A stretch of DNA of 64,000 nt from Mantamonas sphyraenae (taxonomy: Eukaryota > CRuMs > Mantamonadidae), in the NCBI GenBank assembly GCA_026936335.1, contig JAPMXV010000032.1, positions 338,226 to 402,225 of the forward strand, written 5' to 3'. Below, in pieces: positions 1-11,403 of this stretch. Every line of letters begins with the position of its first letter. Positions within the stretch are counted from its first letter, which is position 1. The position numbers and the translations under genes were made by a program. The notes under the pieces were generated by a model. That model worked only from the letters and a program-made list of their open reading frames with translations, searched no databases and had not been told where the DNA came from.

Positions 1-3000
1 CAGCCTCGCCGTGCTCAACCGTGCCGTGCTTCCCGACGCCGCCGATCCAGTCGATGCACGACTCGACTGACGACGCAACGACGCCGTGGCTGCCGCCGAC
101 CCCGACCCCGACCCCGACCCCGATCCTGTCAGTGTGCTCTTGCGTGCCATCTTTGGCACCAATGCCTCTCCGTCCTCGTCGCTCGTGTCTGAATCGTCCG
201 CCACATGCACCGGGGCGGGTTCATCCTCATCCACAGTGGTGGTGTTGGTGGTGGTAGTCCCAATGGTGCTGCCCTGGTAGCTGTTGCTTGTGGGCATGGG
301 CAATCCCACACCGTCGTCGTCACTCGAGTCATCGTCAGCGGGATGGTTGGGCAACGTTGCACGTGTCTTTGTCCTTGTGCCTGACGGTCCCTTGCGTCCT
401 CGCAAACTGCCTGCCGTCATCCCCGTCCCTGTGGCTGCCACCACAGCCACCACAGCCTCTTCCTCCCCCTCTGATGATGATGAGACACCCCCACCACGTC
501 CACGTCCTCCTCTGTCGCTTCCAGACGTGTCCTCTCCACTCAGATCGCTGTCGTCCAGATCCAACGCTGCCATCAACTCCTCCCGTGAACTCTGCGGTTG
601 CATGAAATCCGTCGTGCCTCCCTCCACTGCACCTGTCGACGCCTCTAGCTTGTGTGTGGCCACCGCCTGTGCACCTGCACCTGCACCTGCCCCTGCCCCG
701 GGTGCCACACGCCTGCTGCCACGTGTGTTCTTGCGTCGTGGCCCTGCGTTGTTGCCCTTCCTCCTTCCGTCACCACCACCACTCAAATCCTGCATGGCCA
801 CCGCCTCCGACCCGTCGTCCATTATCTGCGTCGTGTTGGCCATCGGCGCCGCAAACGACACATCCTCGTCCTCGTCCGAGTACTGCTCTCCATGCTGCTG
901 CTCCTGCTTGTGATCCTCCTGACCATCACTTCCATCATCATCATCATCATCCTCATCCGCACTGCTAATCACCCCTCCATCATCATCCGACTCGTCGTCG
1001 TCGTCGTCGTCATCCGACGAAGCATGCCTGCTGCCCTTCTTGCTCTTGGACTTCTTGCCATCCTTCTTCTTGTTCTTCTTCTTGTTCTTCTTCTTCTTGC
1101 TCTTTGTGTCCTCATCGCTGTCGCTGCCATCGCTGTAATCCATCTCTTCGTCACTGTGGTCGTCGCCGCGATCCTTGGCCCCGCGTTCGCCCGTGGATGT
1201 TTTCACAATGTGCAGAAACACGTCCTCCAGACTCGTCATGCTCACCGTGAAATCGCTCAGCCCCAGTTTCTTCTGGTTCTTGCGCAGGTACGCAAACAGC
1301 TTGGGCATGTCGCCCACCCGCTTGCGTGGCACCGTCATCGACACCGTCTCCTTGGTTTTGCTCACCTCGCTCGTGAACAGCGAGCCAAACTTGCGTCGCA
1401 GCGTGCGTTCCAGCTTCTTGGCCGACGTCCCCGCCCCGTCCTTGATCAGAATCAAACGGTAGCCGCTGCCAAACTTGTTCTTCAGATGCAACGACGACCC
1501 GATGCACTTCATCTCGCCACGTGCCATGATGCCAATCTTGTCCGACAACACGTCCGCCTCCTCCATGCTGTGCGTGGTCAGGATGATCGCCCGCCCCTGC
1601 TTTGCATTCTCAATGATGTCCCACACCTGGCGACGTGCCACGGGATCCATCCCGGTGGTGGGTTCGTCCATAAACACCACCGGCGGGTCGCCACACATGC
1701 TGATGGCCACACTCAGACGCCGTTGCATGCCTCCACTGTACGCCGAGGACACCACATCCTTCTTGTCCATCAGATGGACCTCTTCCAACCGTTCCTGGAT
1801 GTGTGCTTCCACCTGCGAGCTGGCCACGCCTCGCATCCACGAAAAGATGCGCAGGTGTTGTGCCCCGGTGAGTTCAGGCCACAGGTGGTCAAACTGGGGA
1901 CACACACCCACCCGGTTGCGAATCTGGTCCACTTCGTCCCGCACCGAGTATCCGTCCACCCGAGCGTCGCCGGACGAGGGCGGAAACAGCCCCGTCATGA
2001 TGCTCAGCGTGGTGGTTTTGCCCGCGCCGTTGGGGCCCAGCAGACAGAACAGCGTGTTGCGTTTGATGTAGTAGCAGATGTCCTTGACCGCCTCAAAGTC
2101 ACTGGCCGACGACACAATCGGGTAGCGCTTGTACACCTTGCGCAGGTTGCGCACCACAATCTGTGCATCGTCCGGCTCGTTCCCACCCATAATCACCTCC
2201 CGCTCCTCCTCCACGTCGTCGTCCATCTCCTTGAACTTCTTCACGTACGCACGACGCCGTCCGCGCAGCAGCGAGCGGCCCGTCCAATACGAAGGGGTGA
2301 GGAAGAACCAGGGCGAACGGCTGGCGGCAAACGAGTTGGGCAGCACGTTGTCCAGGTACCACGCAAGCACAAAGTAAATGGCCCAGTCGTACAGCAGCTG
2401 CATGTACACCGCCTGCAATGGGTAGATGTCGTCCGTGGCATGTGTGGCAATGTCCGCCCACCGGATCCCCTCGGGTGCCTTGCCGGGCTCCGTGCTGATC
2501 GACTTGGCCAGCAAGTCGTCCAGGCCCTTCTGGAACACCACGGGGGCGGCAAAGGACACGTAGAAGCGCACGTCCTCCGCAATATTGTTTGTGTAGATGA
2601 TGGTGGAGGTGATGCCGTTGCCCACCATAAAGATGAGAAAGAGCAGAAAGGCCACAATGTTCGCCACGCGCACCTTGCTGATGAACGACGACAGAAGGAA
2701 CGCAAGCGCGTTCATGCATGCGCTAAACTCCACAAACAGCACCGTGTAGGTTTGCCAGTCGTTGTACACAAACAGGCCAAAGTCCAGGAAGTACCCTGCC
2801 ACTCCCATGCCTGCAATGCTGGCCACAATGATGGGCACGTCGTTGATGAACCACGTGAGCCAAAACACAGAGTCCTTCAGACCCGCCTGTTTCAGTGCCA
2901 ACCGCAGCCGGTTCTCCTTTTCGCCCACATACACGTTGACCATGAAGATCAGGTGGATGAAGAAGGATGCCAGGATAAACAAGCCCATCGTCGCCGTGTC

Positions 3001-4278
3001 CTCAAACGGAGGCACCACCAGTGGCTTCACAAAGTCCCGTCCGTCAAACTTGAGCGTCGTGTTGGTGTTCTCCGTCTCAAAGTCCACTGTGTGTGATGAT
3101 GATGATGACGATGATCGCCGCACCCCGTGAGTCAGTGTGTCCCCCCCCCCTTCCCTCCCTCTCTGTCTCTGTCTCTCTACGTATGTCACTGCTCGCCACT
3201 GCAACTCACACTCTGCCGCCATGATGCGCGTGTGGTACGCCGCAAAGATGGTGTTGTAGTAATCGCGCTGCCACTGGTTTGCACCTGGCCACATGGTCGT
3301 GTTGAGCTGCACCGCCACACGAAACTCGTGGATGGGAATGGTGAGGTTGTTGAACTGGGTGTCCAGTCGCCAGAACACATAGCCTCCTTGGCTTTGGTTC
3401 TGGTTGGCCTTGAGCCAGTCGTCCAGTGCGTACGGCGTGTCGAATCCACGCACTTCCGACTCTGGAATCACAGGATTGTTATGCCTACGCACGTGGTCGA
3501 TCAAGTAGCGCACCTGCACGTTGTCCTGCGGTGCATATGTGATTGTGTAGCACGGTTTGGCCCCCTTTGTGCATCGAGGAATGTCCGTCCACAGAGGCAC
3601 CGCTGTACGTGTGTGTTTTCCGTCATGCCCATGCACCATCCACCGTGTATCCCACACCACCCGTCCGTTTCCACCACCGCGTCCGTTTCTCGTGTCAGTA
3701 ACTCCTCTCTGAGGCGTCCGTTGAGGGAAAAAGCAAAAAACGCCCCTTCAACGCGCGTTTTTTTGTCCACGAAACGGACGCGCAGTCTGCAAAGGGGCCC
3801 GTGTCACACACACACACACACACTCCTTTGTTCTCAACCAAACACATACACACACACTGGACTCTCTCTCTCAGGAACCAGAGGCGTTTGGAGGATAAGG
3901 TCACTTACACACGCGTTCGGGCGTCTCGGAGCCGTAGGTGCTGATGACCCAGAGGGCGACCACAAAGATGGCGGGCATCAGCAGACGCAGCAGAGTGGTG
4001 GGCCAATTGTTCAAAGAGAGCAGAGCATTCTTATACGTGATGGCTCGAATCTGGCGCAGGCGAACGGAAATAGGGTCGTCACTGCCTTTCTCAATGACAA
4101 CTCGTTTCTTGGCCGGCACGTCTTGCAGCACCACCTGCTCCTCCCTCGTCTCTTCATCGTCCTTCTCAACCACTTCTTGTTCCTTGTCCCCGCTTTCCAC
4201 ATGCACCACTGCCGTTCCCGTGTCCTCCTCGTCGCTGCTCCCGTCGTTCTTGCCCTTCTTTCGACTAAACCGACCCAT
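1..4278 (-). CDS. ABCA-type half ABC transporter A (3' end beyond left edge)
   Basis: Probable membrane lipid/sterol-class ABC exporter subunit with one TMD and one NBD. Exons inferred from GT-AG sites and phase: 4278-3909, 3602-3210 (donor GTAAGT, acceptor TACAG) and 3086 to the edge (donor GTGAGT, acceptor CACAG); the frame is open to base 1, giving at least ~1,283 residues. One membrane helix lies near residues 96-120, followed by an extracytoplasmic loop. Further helices follow after the ABCA-like GEKENRLRLALKQAGL stretch. The NBD shows Walker A GPNGAGKTT (~605), signature YSGGMQRRLS (~705), Walker B VVFMDEPTTGMDP (~723) and the ABCA-typical SLEDVFLHI. The last ~400 visible residues are low-complexity Lys, Asp, Ser and Gly runs, unusual after an ABCA NBD. 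The start MGRFSRKKGK is chosen because only ~100 bp separate it from the divergent neighbour. The ABCA family is clear; the substrate is unknown. Confidence 0.88.
98..123. repeat. Hexanucleotide GACCCC tandem repeat
   Basis: About four GACCCC units. On the minus strand they encode alternating Ser-Gly residues in the low-complexity C-terminal tail of transporter A. Confidence 0.8.
3603..3908 (-). other. Intron 1 of ABCA transporter A (306 nt)
   Basis: GTAAGT donor at the high-coordinate end and a TACAG acceptor at the low end. Splicing joins codon phase 1 to complete a Ser codon and restores the ABCA ectodomain frame. It contains a (CA)9 run at 3805-3822 and no other recognisable element. Confidence 0.75.
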
Positions 4279-4378
4279 GGCGTGCCTTGCTCCGTGCTTC
4301 TTGTCTCCCCCTGCGCGTCCATCCGCAACCAAACTCAACTTTCTCTGCACCCCACCGGCCCACGAATCACACATCACC
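4279..4378. promoter_or_regulatory. Shared 5' region of the divergent ABCA pair
   Basis: One hundred bases separate the two start codons. It is C-rich on the plus strand and no TATA-like box is visible. It must hold both 5' UTRs and core promoters, so a bidirectional promoter is inferred from layout only. Confidence 0.5.
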
Positions 4379-7300
4379 ATGGCCAAGGACGGATACGAGC
4401 CCGTATACTCGTTCTCCGACCAGTTTGTGGCCCTCTTTCTCAAATCCGTCGCCTTTCAACGCTCCCAGAAAAAGACTACGGTTTTCATGATTCTGGCTCC
4501 CCTGGCTCTGGTGAGTCCTCTGCCACGCCCCGTTCTGCGCACCTGCTCGCTTCACGCTCTTGGAGCGTACGCCAATGCGTGTGTGCTCGTGTGTACATGC
4601 TGTGACGCCTGCAGAGACGAAAACCCGTCCTTGTTGTGCGTTTCCCGCCCTGCGAAACGGCCCTTGCTTTTGCTGACACTTGCTGCTCGCCTTCTCCTTG
4701 TCAGCTGGGCGGCCTCATTGGACTCAACATCTGGCTGCAGCAGGAGCTGGCCAACATTGACAGTGCCAAGCAGCCCGAACTGCTGCACCCGCGCATTGAG
4801 AACTTGGGAGGCCCGCTGTACGTTGTCTGCCGAGGACAAGAGGAAGAGCCACCACCCACAAGCACAGCCACTCACATCCACTCAAAACCATCCCCCCCCC
4901 ACCCCCATCATGCAACACACACACACACAGTCAAACCATCTATTGGAGCGAACGCCGTGGGTACCAGGAGTACTACGAGGTGCCGTACACTGAGAAGCTG
5001 CCGGAAGGGTCTGTGTCAGTGGGAACACCGCCTCAGAACCTGTCGTTTCTTGGCACAGGCATGCTATCGAATGCACCTTATGTGCCAGTGGGCAAGTTTC
5101 CCAACGGATCGGTGTATCCCATCTACGACTTGCAAAACAATGCCAACAACATCACCAACGCGGCCCCGTTGATGCTCAAGTATGACACCGAAGCAGCCAT
5201 GAATGCGTTTGTACGTGAGCGATACGGCGTCAAGGCGCTTCAGGTGGCTATGGAGTTCAACCGCACGTTGTATGACCCTCCCACGGTGGAGGCCGCCATC
5301 TCCGTCAACGTCAGCGCCGATTACTACAGCTACAAGCAGCAGTTGACGCAGGCCACGGTGTGGATCCTTCAGGGCATGTGGAAGACAGTGCCCTGGCCCA
5401 AACGCAACCAGACAGGGTGTGGCATCCCGTCGTGGAGCCACTGCTACTGTTGCGACCCAAGCACGCAGGGTGGAAGCAAAGGAGGAGGAGGAGGAGGCGG
5501 TGGCAGCGACAGCAACGGCCAAATCATCTCCACGGAGAACTGTTGCAACTTTCAGGGCTGCACGGTGGGCACGTACAGCGTGGATACCAACATGGGCGTG
5601 GGAGGCATCGACAACAAGCAGTGTGTGACGGCATCACGCCGGGACATTGGATACTACAACACAGGCATCAAGGACTTTCCCAAGGACGCCAGCACGGTGA
5701 CGTTTGACGTGATCAGTTTCGTGCAAGGGGTGTTCCTCTCCATGTTGGGTCTGCTGTACCTGCCCATCTTTGTCGGGTACATTGTGGCCGAGAAGGAGGA
5801 CCGAGTGTTGTACGTGATGAAGATGATGGGCCTGCGCACCAACATCTACTGGCTGGTCCACTACATCTTTGACCTGTGCATCTTTCTGGCTGCCACCGTG
5901 GTCACCATGCTCACCGGGTACCTGGGGGGCATCCGCTTCTTCACTCAAAACGGCCTCGTGGTCCTCATTGTGTACTACGTGGTGTGGGCCCATGCGCTCA
6001 TTGGCATGTGCTTCTTCATTGCCGTGTTTTTCAACAAGAAGCGCCGCGCCTCCATCCTCAGCTTCATGCTGGTCATTGGCTCCGCCGCCGTGTCCAACAT
6101 CCTTGTGCCCACCATCAACAGTGCCCAACACACCGACCTGGAGCTGTTCTACTACTCCCTCTTCCCGCCTCTGGCCTGGTCCCGTGGCATCTTTCTCTTC
6201 TCCACTGCCAGCGTCCTGGGCAACGTGCCCATCACCCTGGCCAACCTCACCACCCAGGGCAAGCTCATCCTGGACATTATGATCTACATGGCGGGCGAGG
6301 CCGTGGTGTTCTTCCTGCTCACCTTTTACCTGGAGGCTGTGGTGCCCCGTGGCTACGGCGTCAAACTCAGCCCCTGGTTCTTCCTCACCCCGGGCTACTG
6401 GGCCGACGTGTGCAACCTGGAGAGCGACGTGGAACCGCAGCGAGTGACGCGTGCGGATCTGGAGGGCAACGTGTTTGGCAAGATGCTGCGTGGCAAGAAT
6501 CAGGAGGAGTACAACTACGACTTGGAGCCGTTTGACGTGCGTGCCGAACGACAACGCGTCTACAATGGCCAATCCGAGTCGGTGAGCTATGCCGAGGCCA
6601 TGCGCATGAGTGGCGCAGCCTCGGCGGGCGAGGATGCCACCCAGGAGGACAAGAAGAAGGGCAAGACGAAGGGCAAGAAGAAGGGCAAGGAGGACAAGAA
6701 GAAGAAGAAGAAGAAGGACAAGGGCAACAGCAAAAAGGCAAAGAAGGCCAAGCATGAAGATGACGACGATGACAACAACAGCAGCGACGATGAGGCGGAG
6801 GATGAGGCGGAGGCTGAGGAGGAGGAGGAGGAGGAGGACCGTGCAACGAAGCAGAAGCGAAGCAACAAGAACGAACGGATGATGGTGCGTGTGTTGAACC
6901 TGCGCAAGGTGTACAGTGGACGGCCACCCAAGGTGGCGTGTGCCAACCTGACCATTGGCATCAACAAGGGCGAGTGCTTTGGCATGCTGGGGCCCAACGG
7001 GGCGGGCAAGACAACAGCCATCAGCATGCTGTCGGGACTGTTTGGACCTACGTCGGGTACGGCGTACGTGCATGGGTATAGCATCCGCACACAGATGGAT
7101 AGGGTGCACATGGTGATGGGTGTGTGTCCGCAACACGATGTGCTGTGGGGCGACCAGACACCCAAAGACCATCTGCGATTCTACGGACGCCTGAAGAACA
7201 TGAAGGGACCCGAGTTGGAGGAGGAGGTGCACGAACGCCTGAAGGACGTCAACCTGGTGGATGTGGCGGACAACCCAGTGCACACCTTCTCTGGTGGCAT

Positions 7301-7842
7301 GAAGAGGCGTCTGAGCGTGGCCATTGCACTGGTGGGCCATCCGCAAGTGGTGTTTCTGGACGAACCCACCACGGGTCTGGACCCACGCTCCCGCCACGAG
7401 CTGTGGGAGGCCATCAAGAAGGCCAAGAAGGACAAGGCGTTGATTCTGACCACGCACTCCATGGAGGAGGCCGACTACCTGTGCGACCGCATCGGCATCA
7501 TGGCCAAAGGGAGTGCTGCGTTGCATTGGAGAGAGCTCCGAACTCAAGCAGCGCTACGGCGCAGGCTACAAGTTTTCGCTGACTGTGGACGAATCAAAGC
7601 CACAGGAGGACGTGGATGCCTTTCTCGATCCTTTGCTGCCGGGACGAGTGGAACTCAACAACCTGGGTGGCACGCGTAACTTTGAGGTGCCGCGTGCCGG
7701 CGTCGATCTGGCCACCGTGTTTGACACCATCGAGGCCAAGAAGAGCGAAATCGGCATTCTGGACTGGGGCATTTCCCAGACCACACTGGAGGAGGTGTTT
7801 CTCAAGATCAGCCAGGAGAGTGAGTTGGAAGGCGAGCAGTAG
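4379..7842 (+). CDS. ABCA-type half ABC transporter B (one apparent frameshift)
   Basis: Second ABCA-family half transporter, about 1,051 residues if the frame break is an error. Exons: 4379-4510 (donor GTGAGT), 4705-4817 (donor GTACGT) and 4931-7842 (acceptor after a CA run), with phases consistent. Layout: N-terminal helix, a Cys-rich ectodomain with a Gly8 run (5410-5640), six-helix core (5,700-6,400), a Lys-rich then Glu/Asp-rich linker (6,640-6,840), then the NBD. Walker A GPNGAGKTT is near residue 769, signature FSGGMKRRLS near 869, Walker B VVFLDEPTTGLDP near 890, and TTLEEVFLKI at the end. At 7509-7513 the frame shifts: GIMAKG is in one frame, and the expected continuation LRCIGESSELKQRYG is in another. 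Sequence error is the simplest explanation. It could dimerise with transporter A; this is inference. Confidence 0.9.
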
Positions 7843-7918
7843 CTGGCGTGGCAGCACAATGCAATCATTCTCTGCAACCGATTGTTTGTTTTCAAGATGT
7901 CAAATGAAGTCTCTGTGG

Positions 7919-8567
7919 TCACTTTGTGTCGTCCAGCTCCTTCAGAGCCTGCTTGGCCTGCGACAAGATGCTTCCCTGAGCGTCGGTGGAGAGCACCCAT
8001 TCCAAGTATCGCTTGGCCTGGGGTTCTTTGAGGAACTGACCCCACGTCATCCCCTGGAACTTCTTGAACATGGGCGGCACAGGGTCCGACTTTTTGAATG
8101 TGGCAGACGACGCAGAGGCGGAGGAGGAAGGTGCGGTTGCCGAGGAAGAGGAAGAGGAAGAGGAAGGAGATGCAGAGGCGGAGCTTCCTCCGCCACTGGT
8201 GGAGGAAGAGCCAGAGCCAGAGACAGGTGAGGATGAGGCAGAAGGGGCACCAGCACCGCCGAGCTCACGCCACGGGTAGCCAAAGGGCTTGGAGGTCTTG
8301 AGCCGCCACAGCTTGCGCTTGTCCTTGGTGCGTGTGTTTTCAGCCAGCACGGTGATGGCATGCTTGTCCTTAAACTCGGTGATAAACGAGGGGTCCCACA
8401 ACTCCGAGGCAATGCCCAGATCCTTGCAGCAACGCATCAGTGCGTTGGATTTCGTCGACTCGCACGCAGACGCAAACGACATGAACGAACTCTGCGAATA
8501 GTCCTGTTCCCCGCGGGCCTGAGCCACAAATCGGCCCAGACAGAACAGGGCATACTCGCGAGACAGC

Positions 8568-8603
<36 letters not shown>

Positions 8604-9301
8604 CGTATGTGTGTGCGAAAGGGAGTCTGCGTCAGTGCCAGGAATCTCGGGTCTCGGGAACCGGAAAAAGGTGTGGAACTCACCGATTTGCCATGGATCT
8701 GGGGCTCACCGATGGGCACCATGCCCCAGCCACCAGGACCAAACGCACGGTTGAGGTAGCGACGGTACTTGATCTCGGGCAGGTAGATGAGGCCGTCGGG
8801 TTTGATTTCGACGTCGTTGGGGTCCACGGGGTCGCCCAGGACGGCGGCCACTTCCTTGGGGAAGGGCTCTGCAGAGATTCCCGTGTACAGGTTCATGAGG
8901 TTAACCCCTGGCGAGTTGTTGTCCCACTGGCCTTGCAGCGACTCGGCGCCTTCCTGCTCATCCGCCTGGGCCACGAAAGCGTGGGTGGAAAAGCGATGGA
9001 CCATTAATGCCGGAGAACCATTTGTGTGGCGCCCGTACGCCCCATGCAGCGATGCAAGTCCACTGGGTTGACGCCCAGATGTGCGCAAACATGCTTTGTG
9101 ACCCCAAGAGGGTTGTGTCTGCTTCAGAGCACCCGTGTGCACGGTTGAACGAGACGTTGAGGCAAAGGAACGGGAACCGACCAGTGTAGGCTGTCCGTGT
9201 GCAGTCGTGTGACGTGCCACGTGGACCAAAGTGCCACGCACTCCCCGCGTGGCTTGGTGGATGCTGGGGGACAACTTGGATGTGACTCTACGTGCAAACA
9301 T
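7919..9301 (-). CDS. MGM101: MGM101-like mitochondrial DNA recombination/maintenance protein
   Basis: Homologue of yeast Mgm101, a Rad52-related single-strand annealing protein of mitochondrial nucleoids. Exons 9301-8684 and 8566-7919 give 421 residues. The 117-nt intron (GTGAGT...CACAG) is phase 0 and stop-free. The Met at 9301 begins a basic, Ser/Arg-rich stretch (MFARRVTSKLSPSIHQATR...) typical of a mitochondrial presequence; an earlier in-frame Met at 9370 lies beside the CCZ1 stop and is less likely. Core motifs match the family closely: EIKPDGLIYLPEIKYRRYLN, AFGPGGWG, REYALFCLGRFVAQARGEQD, KSNALMRCCKDLGIASELWD. After the core come a Ser/Ala-rich linker and an unusual C-terminal module with TWGQFLKEPQAKRYLEWVL, not part of yeast Mgm101 as I know it. 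Confidence 0.93.
8568..8616. repeat. (TG)n microsatellite in the MGM101 intron
   Basis: Long TG run with a few interruptions. It reads as (CA)n in the sense direction and leads directly into the acceptor CAG at 8567. Confidence 0.9.
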
Positions 9302-9388
9302 GAGGAGAGTGGGAGGGTCAATGTTGTTAGTTGGAAATGGGCAGCATGCCGCAATGGAGGCAAATTGCATTGCATCATGGCCTCTGGC

Positions 9389-10645
9389 TCACACGACGAA
9401 AATGTTTGAAAAGTACAGATTGCTGAGTTGCTGGACCTCGTCGTGGATGTCGATGATGTTTGCGTTCTTGTTGTCAAAGAGGACGTAGAACTCACGTGCT
9501 TGGGAGCGGATGGCCACCACCCACTTGCCTGAGCTTGTCTTTACACTGACCTCGCTCAAGTCTTCCTCGCCGTCCACAAACTGCTGGTGGATGTCTGTGA
9601 GGATGCTCATCAGCTCGGTGGCGTTCTGCTCCCGCATGGACGACTTGAGAGCAAGGTTCATGTGGTTGAAGTAGAGGAATTCGTAGGTGTCGTCGTCAGC
9701 TGGCTTGGGCTGTTCGTCGATCATTTGGGTCAGAAAGTCGACTTCGGGTTGGATGAGCTCGTTGAGCGATTGGTAAAACTCCAAATCGGTGGACGACGAG
9801 TCGTCTGTGAGGAAGAGCACGGTTAGGGGACCCTGTTGGAACACCAGCAGGTGGTACTCCTGTTCTCCATGGTTCACAAACACCTGCTGCACATTAAAGG
9901 CGGTTTCAGGGTCATCCAGGTCCGCCGGCCCCGTCAGGAATCCCGAGCGTCCGTCGCCCCCGAAGAGTGTCTCCACCTGTGTGCCCATCAACAATTGGCT
10001 GCGATTGCCCAACTCTGCCTCTGCCAGTTCCGCCAACGATTCGTTCAATTGCTTGCGCGACACACGCGTGGACAGCCGCTGAGTCAACGACTTGCGGTTT
10101 GCCTGGCTCTTGGGGCTGCCCAGGTGCGACGATGACGATGAGGACGATGAACCCGACGACGTTAATGTGTTGGATGATCCTTGCGACGAGTTGCCGTCCT
10201 CTCCCTGTTGCTCCCGTGCGCTGAGATGCCGCACCACAAAACGGTACAGGATGCGCATGTCTTCGAGCTCCAGCCCACTCCACACCAGGTGGTCGTTGTA
10301 CAAGAAACACGTGTGTTTGATTTGCGGGAAGGCATTCTCGCAGATGTTGACCTGGTTTTCGTAGGGTGGGGAGGGAGTGCTTGGTCGTCAGCGATGCACA
10401 GCCCTCACCGCAACACGCTCCACCACCACCAGCAGTGGCACCCGAGGCCCCACAGGAGCACCCTTGGAGGCCACGAGGACCAGGGACACCAGGGAAAACT
10501 TACAAATGATTGCACACGCAGGTAGAGGCCCTTGTCGAGGGGCATAAAGATGATGCCTGCGGGCGGATTGGAGAGGGTTAGCGAAGCCTGTTGTCTTTGG
10601 CACCACAACACCCATGGAGGGCGTGAAAGAAAGGAATACAACCAC

Positions 10646-10691
<46 letters not shown>

Positions 10692-11244
10692 ATAGTGGAC
10701 AAAGACACGCACCATTGAGAGATGTGACGAGGTCGAGTTGACGGAAGGGCACTGAGGCGAGCTGGCTGAGCATGTGCTGGTCGAGTTTGTCGACAAGGGT
10801 CTTGAGGGAGAAGCTGTCGATGAGGTGCTCAAACGTCCCATTGAAGAATACAAAGGTGTGGTACAGCTGTTCGATGAGTTGCTTGAGCACCTGGTCGTTG
10901 AGCTCCTCCTCAAGATAGGTGATCTTTGTCTCCCCCTCCTTGGTGACAGTGATGCGCTGCGGATTGCTCATCACCATCACCATCCACATGTTGGGCTCAC
11001 ACTCTCGGTACACGTAACGGTGTTTCTGTGTGTGCAACGACTCGCACGCCACGGGCGAGAACGTGCCCGTGAAGTTGATCAACGCCTCACTGAGGCCGAC
11101 ATTGGACATCTTTGTGTCCAGATTTGTGTCCTTGGGGAAGTAGAACAGAATCTTCTCATGCTCATTCTCTTCCCGTTGCCCAAACGTCGGGTTGAAGAGG
11201 AACAGGTGCGCGAGGTCCGCACGCTTGATGGTCTCGCTGCTCAT
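9389..11244 (-). CDS. CCZ1: Vacuolar fusion protein CCZ1 (Mon1-Ccz1 Rab7 GEF subunit)
   Basis: Homologue of CCZ1, which with MON1 activates Rab7 on late endosomes, vacuoles and autophagosomes. Exons: 11244-10713, 10556-10504 and 10351-9389, with donors GTGCGT and GTAAGT and acceptors GCAG and CCAG. Phases join exactly (a Gly codon is split at junction 1) and give 515 residues, close to human CCZ1 (482). Diagnostic stretches: FLFNPTFGQREENEHEKILF (first longin domain), MSNVGLSEALINFTGTFSP, SLHTQKHRYVY, GIIFMPLDKGLYLRVQSF, FLYNDHLVWSGLELEDMRIL, FLTGPADLDDPE, FLYFNHMNLALKSS and a C-terminal NKNANIIDIHDEVQ. A Ser-rich insert sits around 10,070-10,200. The start is the only Met just before the first longin strand. 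Confidence 0.95.
10650..10686. repeat. (CA)n microsatellite in CCZ1 intron 1
   Basis: An uninterrupted CA run of about 18 units inside the 156-nt first intron of CCZ1. In the sense direction it is (TG)n downstream of the GTGCGT donor. Confidence 0.95.
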
Positions 11245-11403
11245 CTTGGTCGTGCCTGCGCAGTGGGTGCAACCTGTCTCAACATCACTGCATGTGTATG
11301 TATGCGTGCGTGCGTGCGTGCGACGGTGTCTGTGTGTGCGGATGTCCCTGTCGAATTCCACCGCACGCGCGCTCCTCCAGCACACAAACGAAAAAAAACA
11401 ACG
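11245..11403. promoter_or_regulatory. Divergent CCZ1 / secreted-protein 5' region
   Basis: The 159 bp between two start codons. It contains TGCG/TGTG-rich sequence and an A8 tract just before the plus-strand ATG. No TATA box is recognised. Promoter activity toward both genes is inferred from geometry. Confidence 0.45.

Noticed and set aside
652-3096. Long open frame (814 codons) on the plus strand opposite ABCA transporter A
   Set aside because: It is rich in His, Arg, Val and Leu, is antisense to clear NBD and TMD motifs, and has no domain of its own; it arises from GC-rich codon bias.
8567-8683. The His/Thr dipeptide run as part of MGM101
   Set aside because: It is a CA-repeat intron bounded by GTGAGT and CAG, and removing it joins the conserved family motifs directly.
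9302-9370. Upstream Met at 9370 as MGM101 start
   Set aside because: The added residues lie before a textbook mitochondrial presequence and close to the neighbouring stop codon, leaving almost no promoter.
10620-10700. Poly-Val/Cys segment as CCZ1 coding sequence
   Set aside because: It is a TG-repeat intron; splicing restores the conserved GIIFMPLDK motif.
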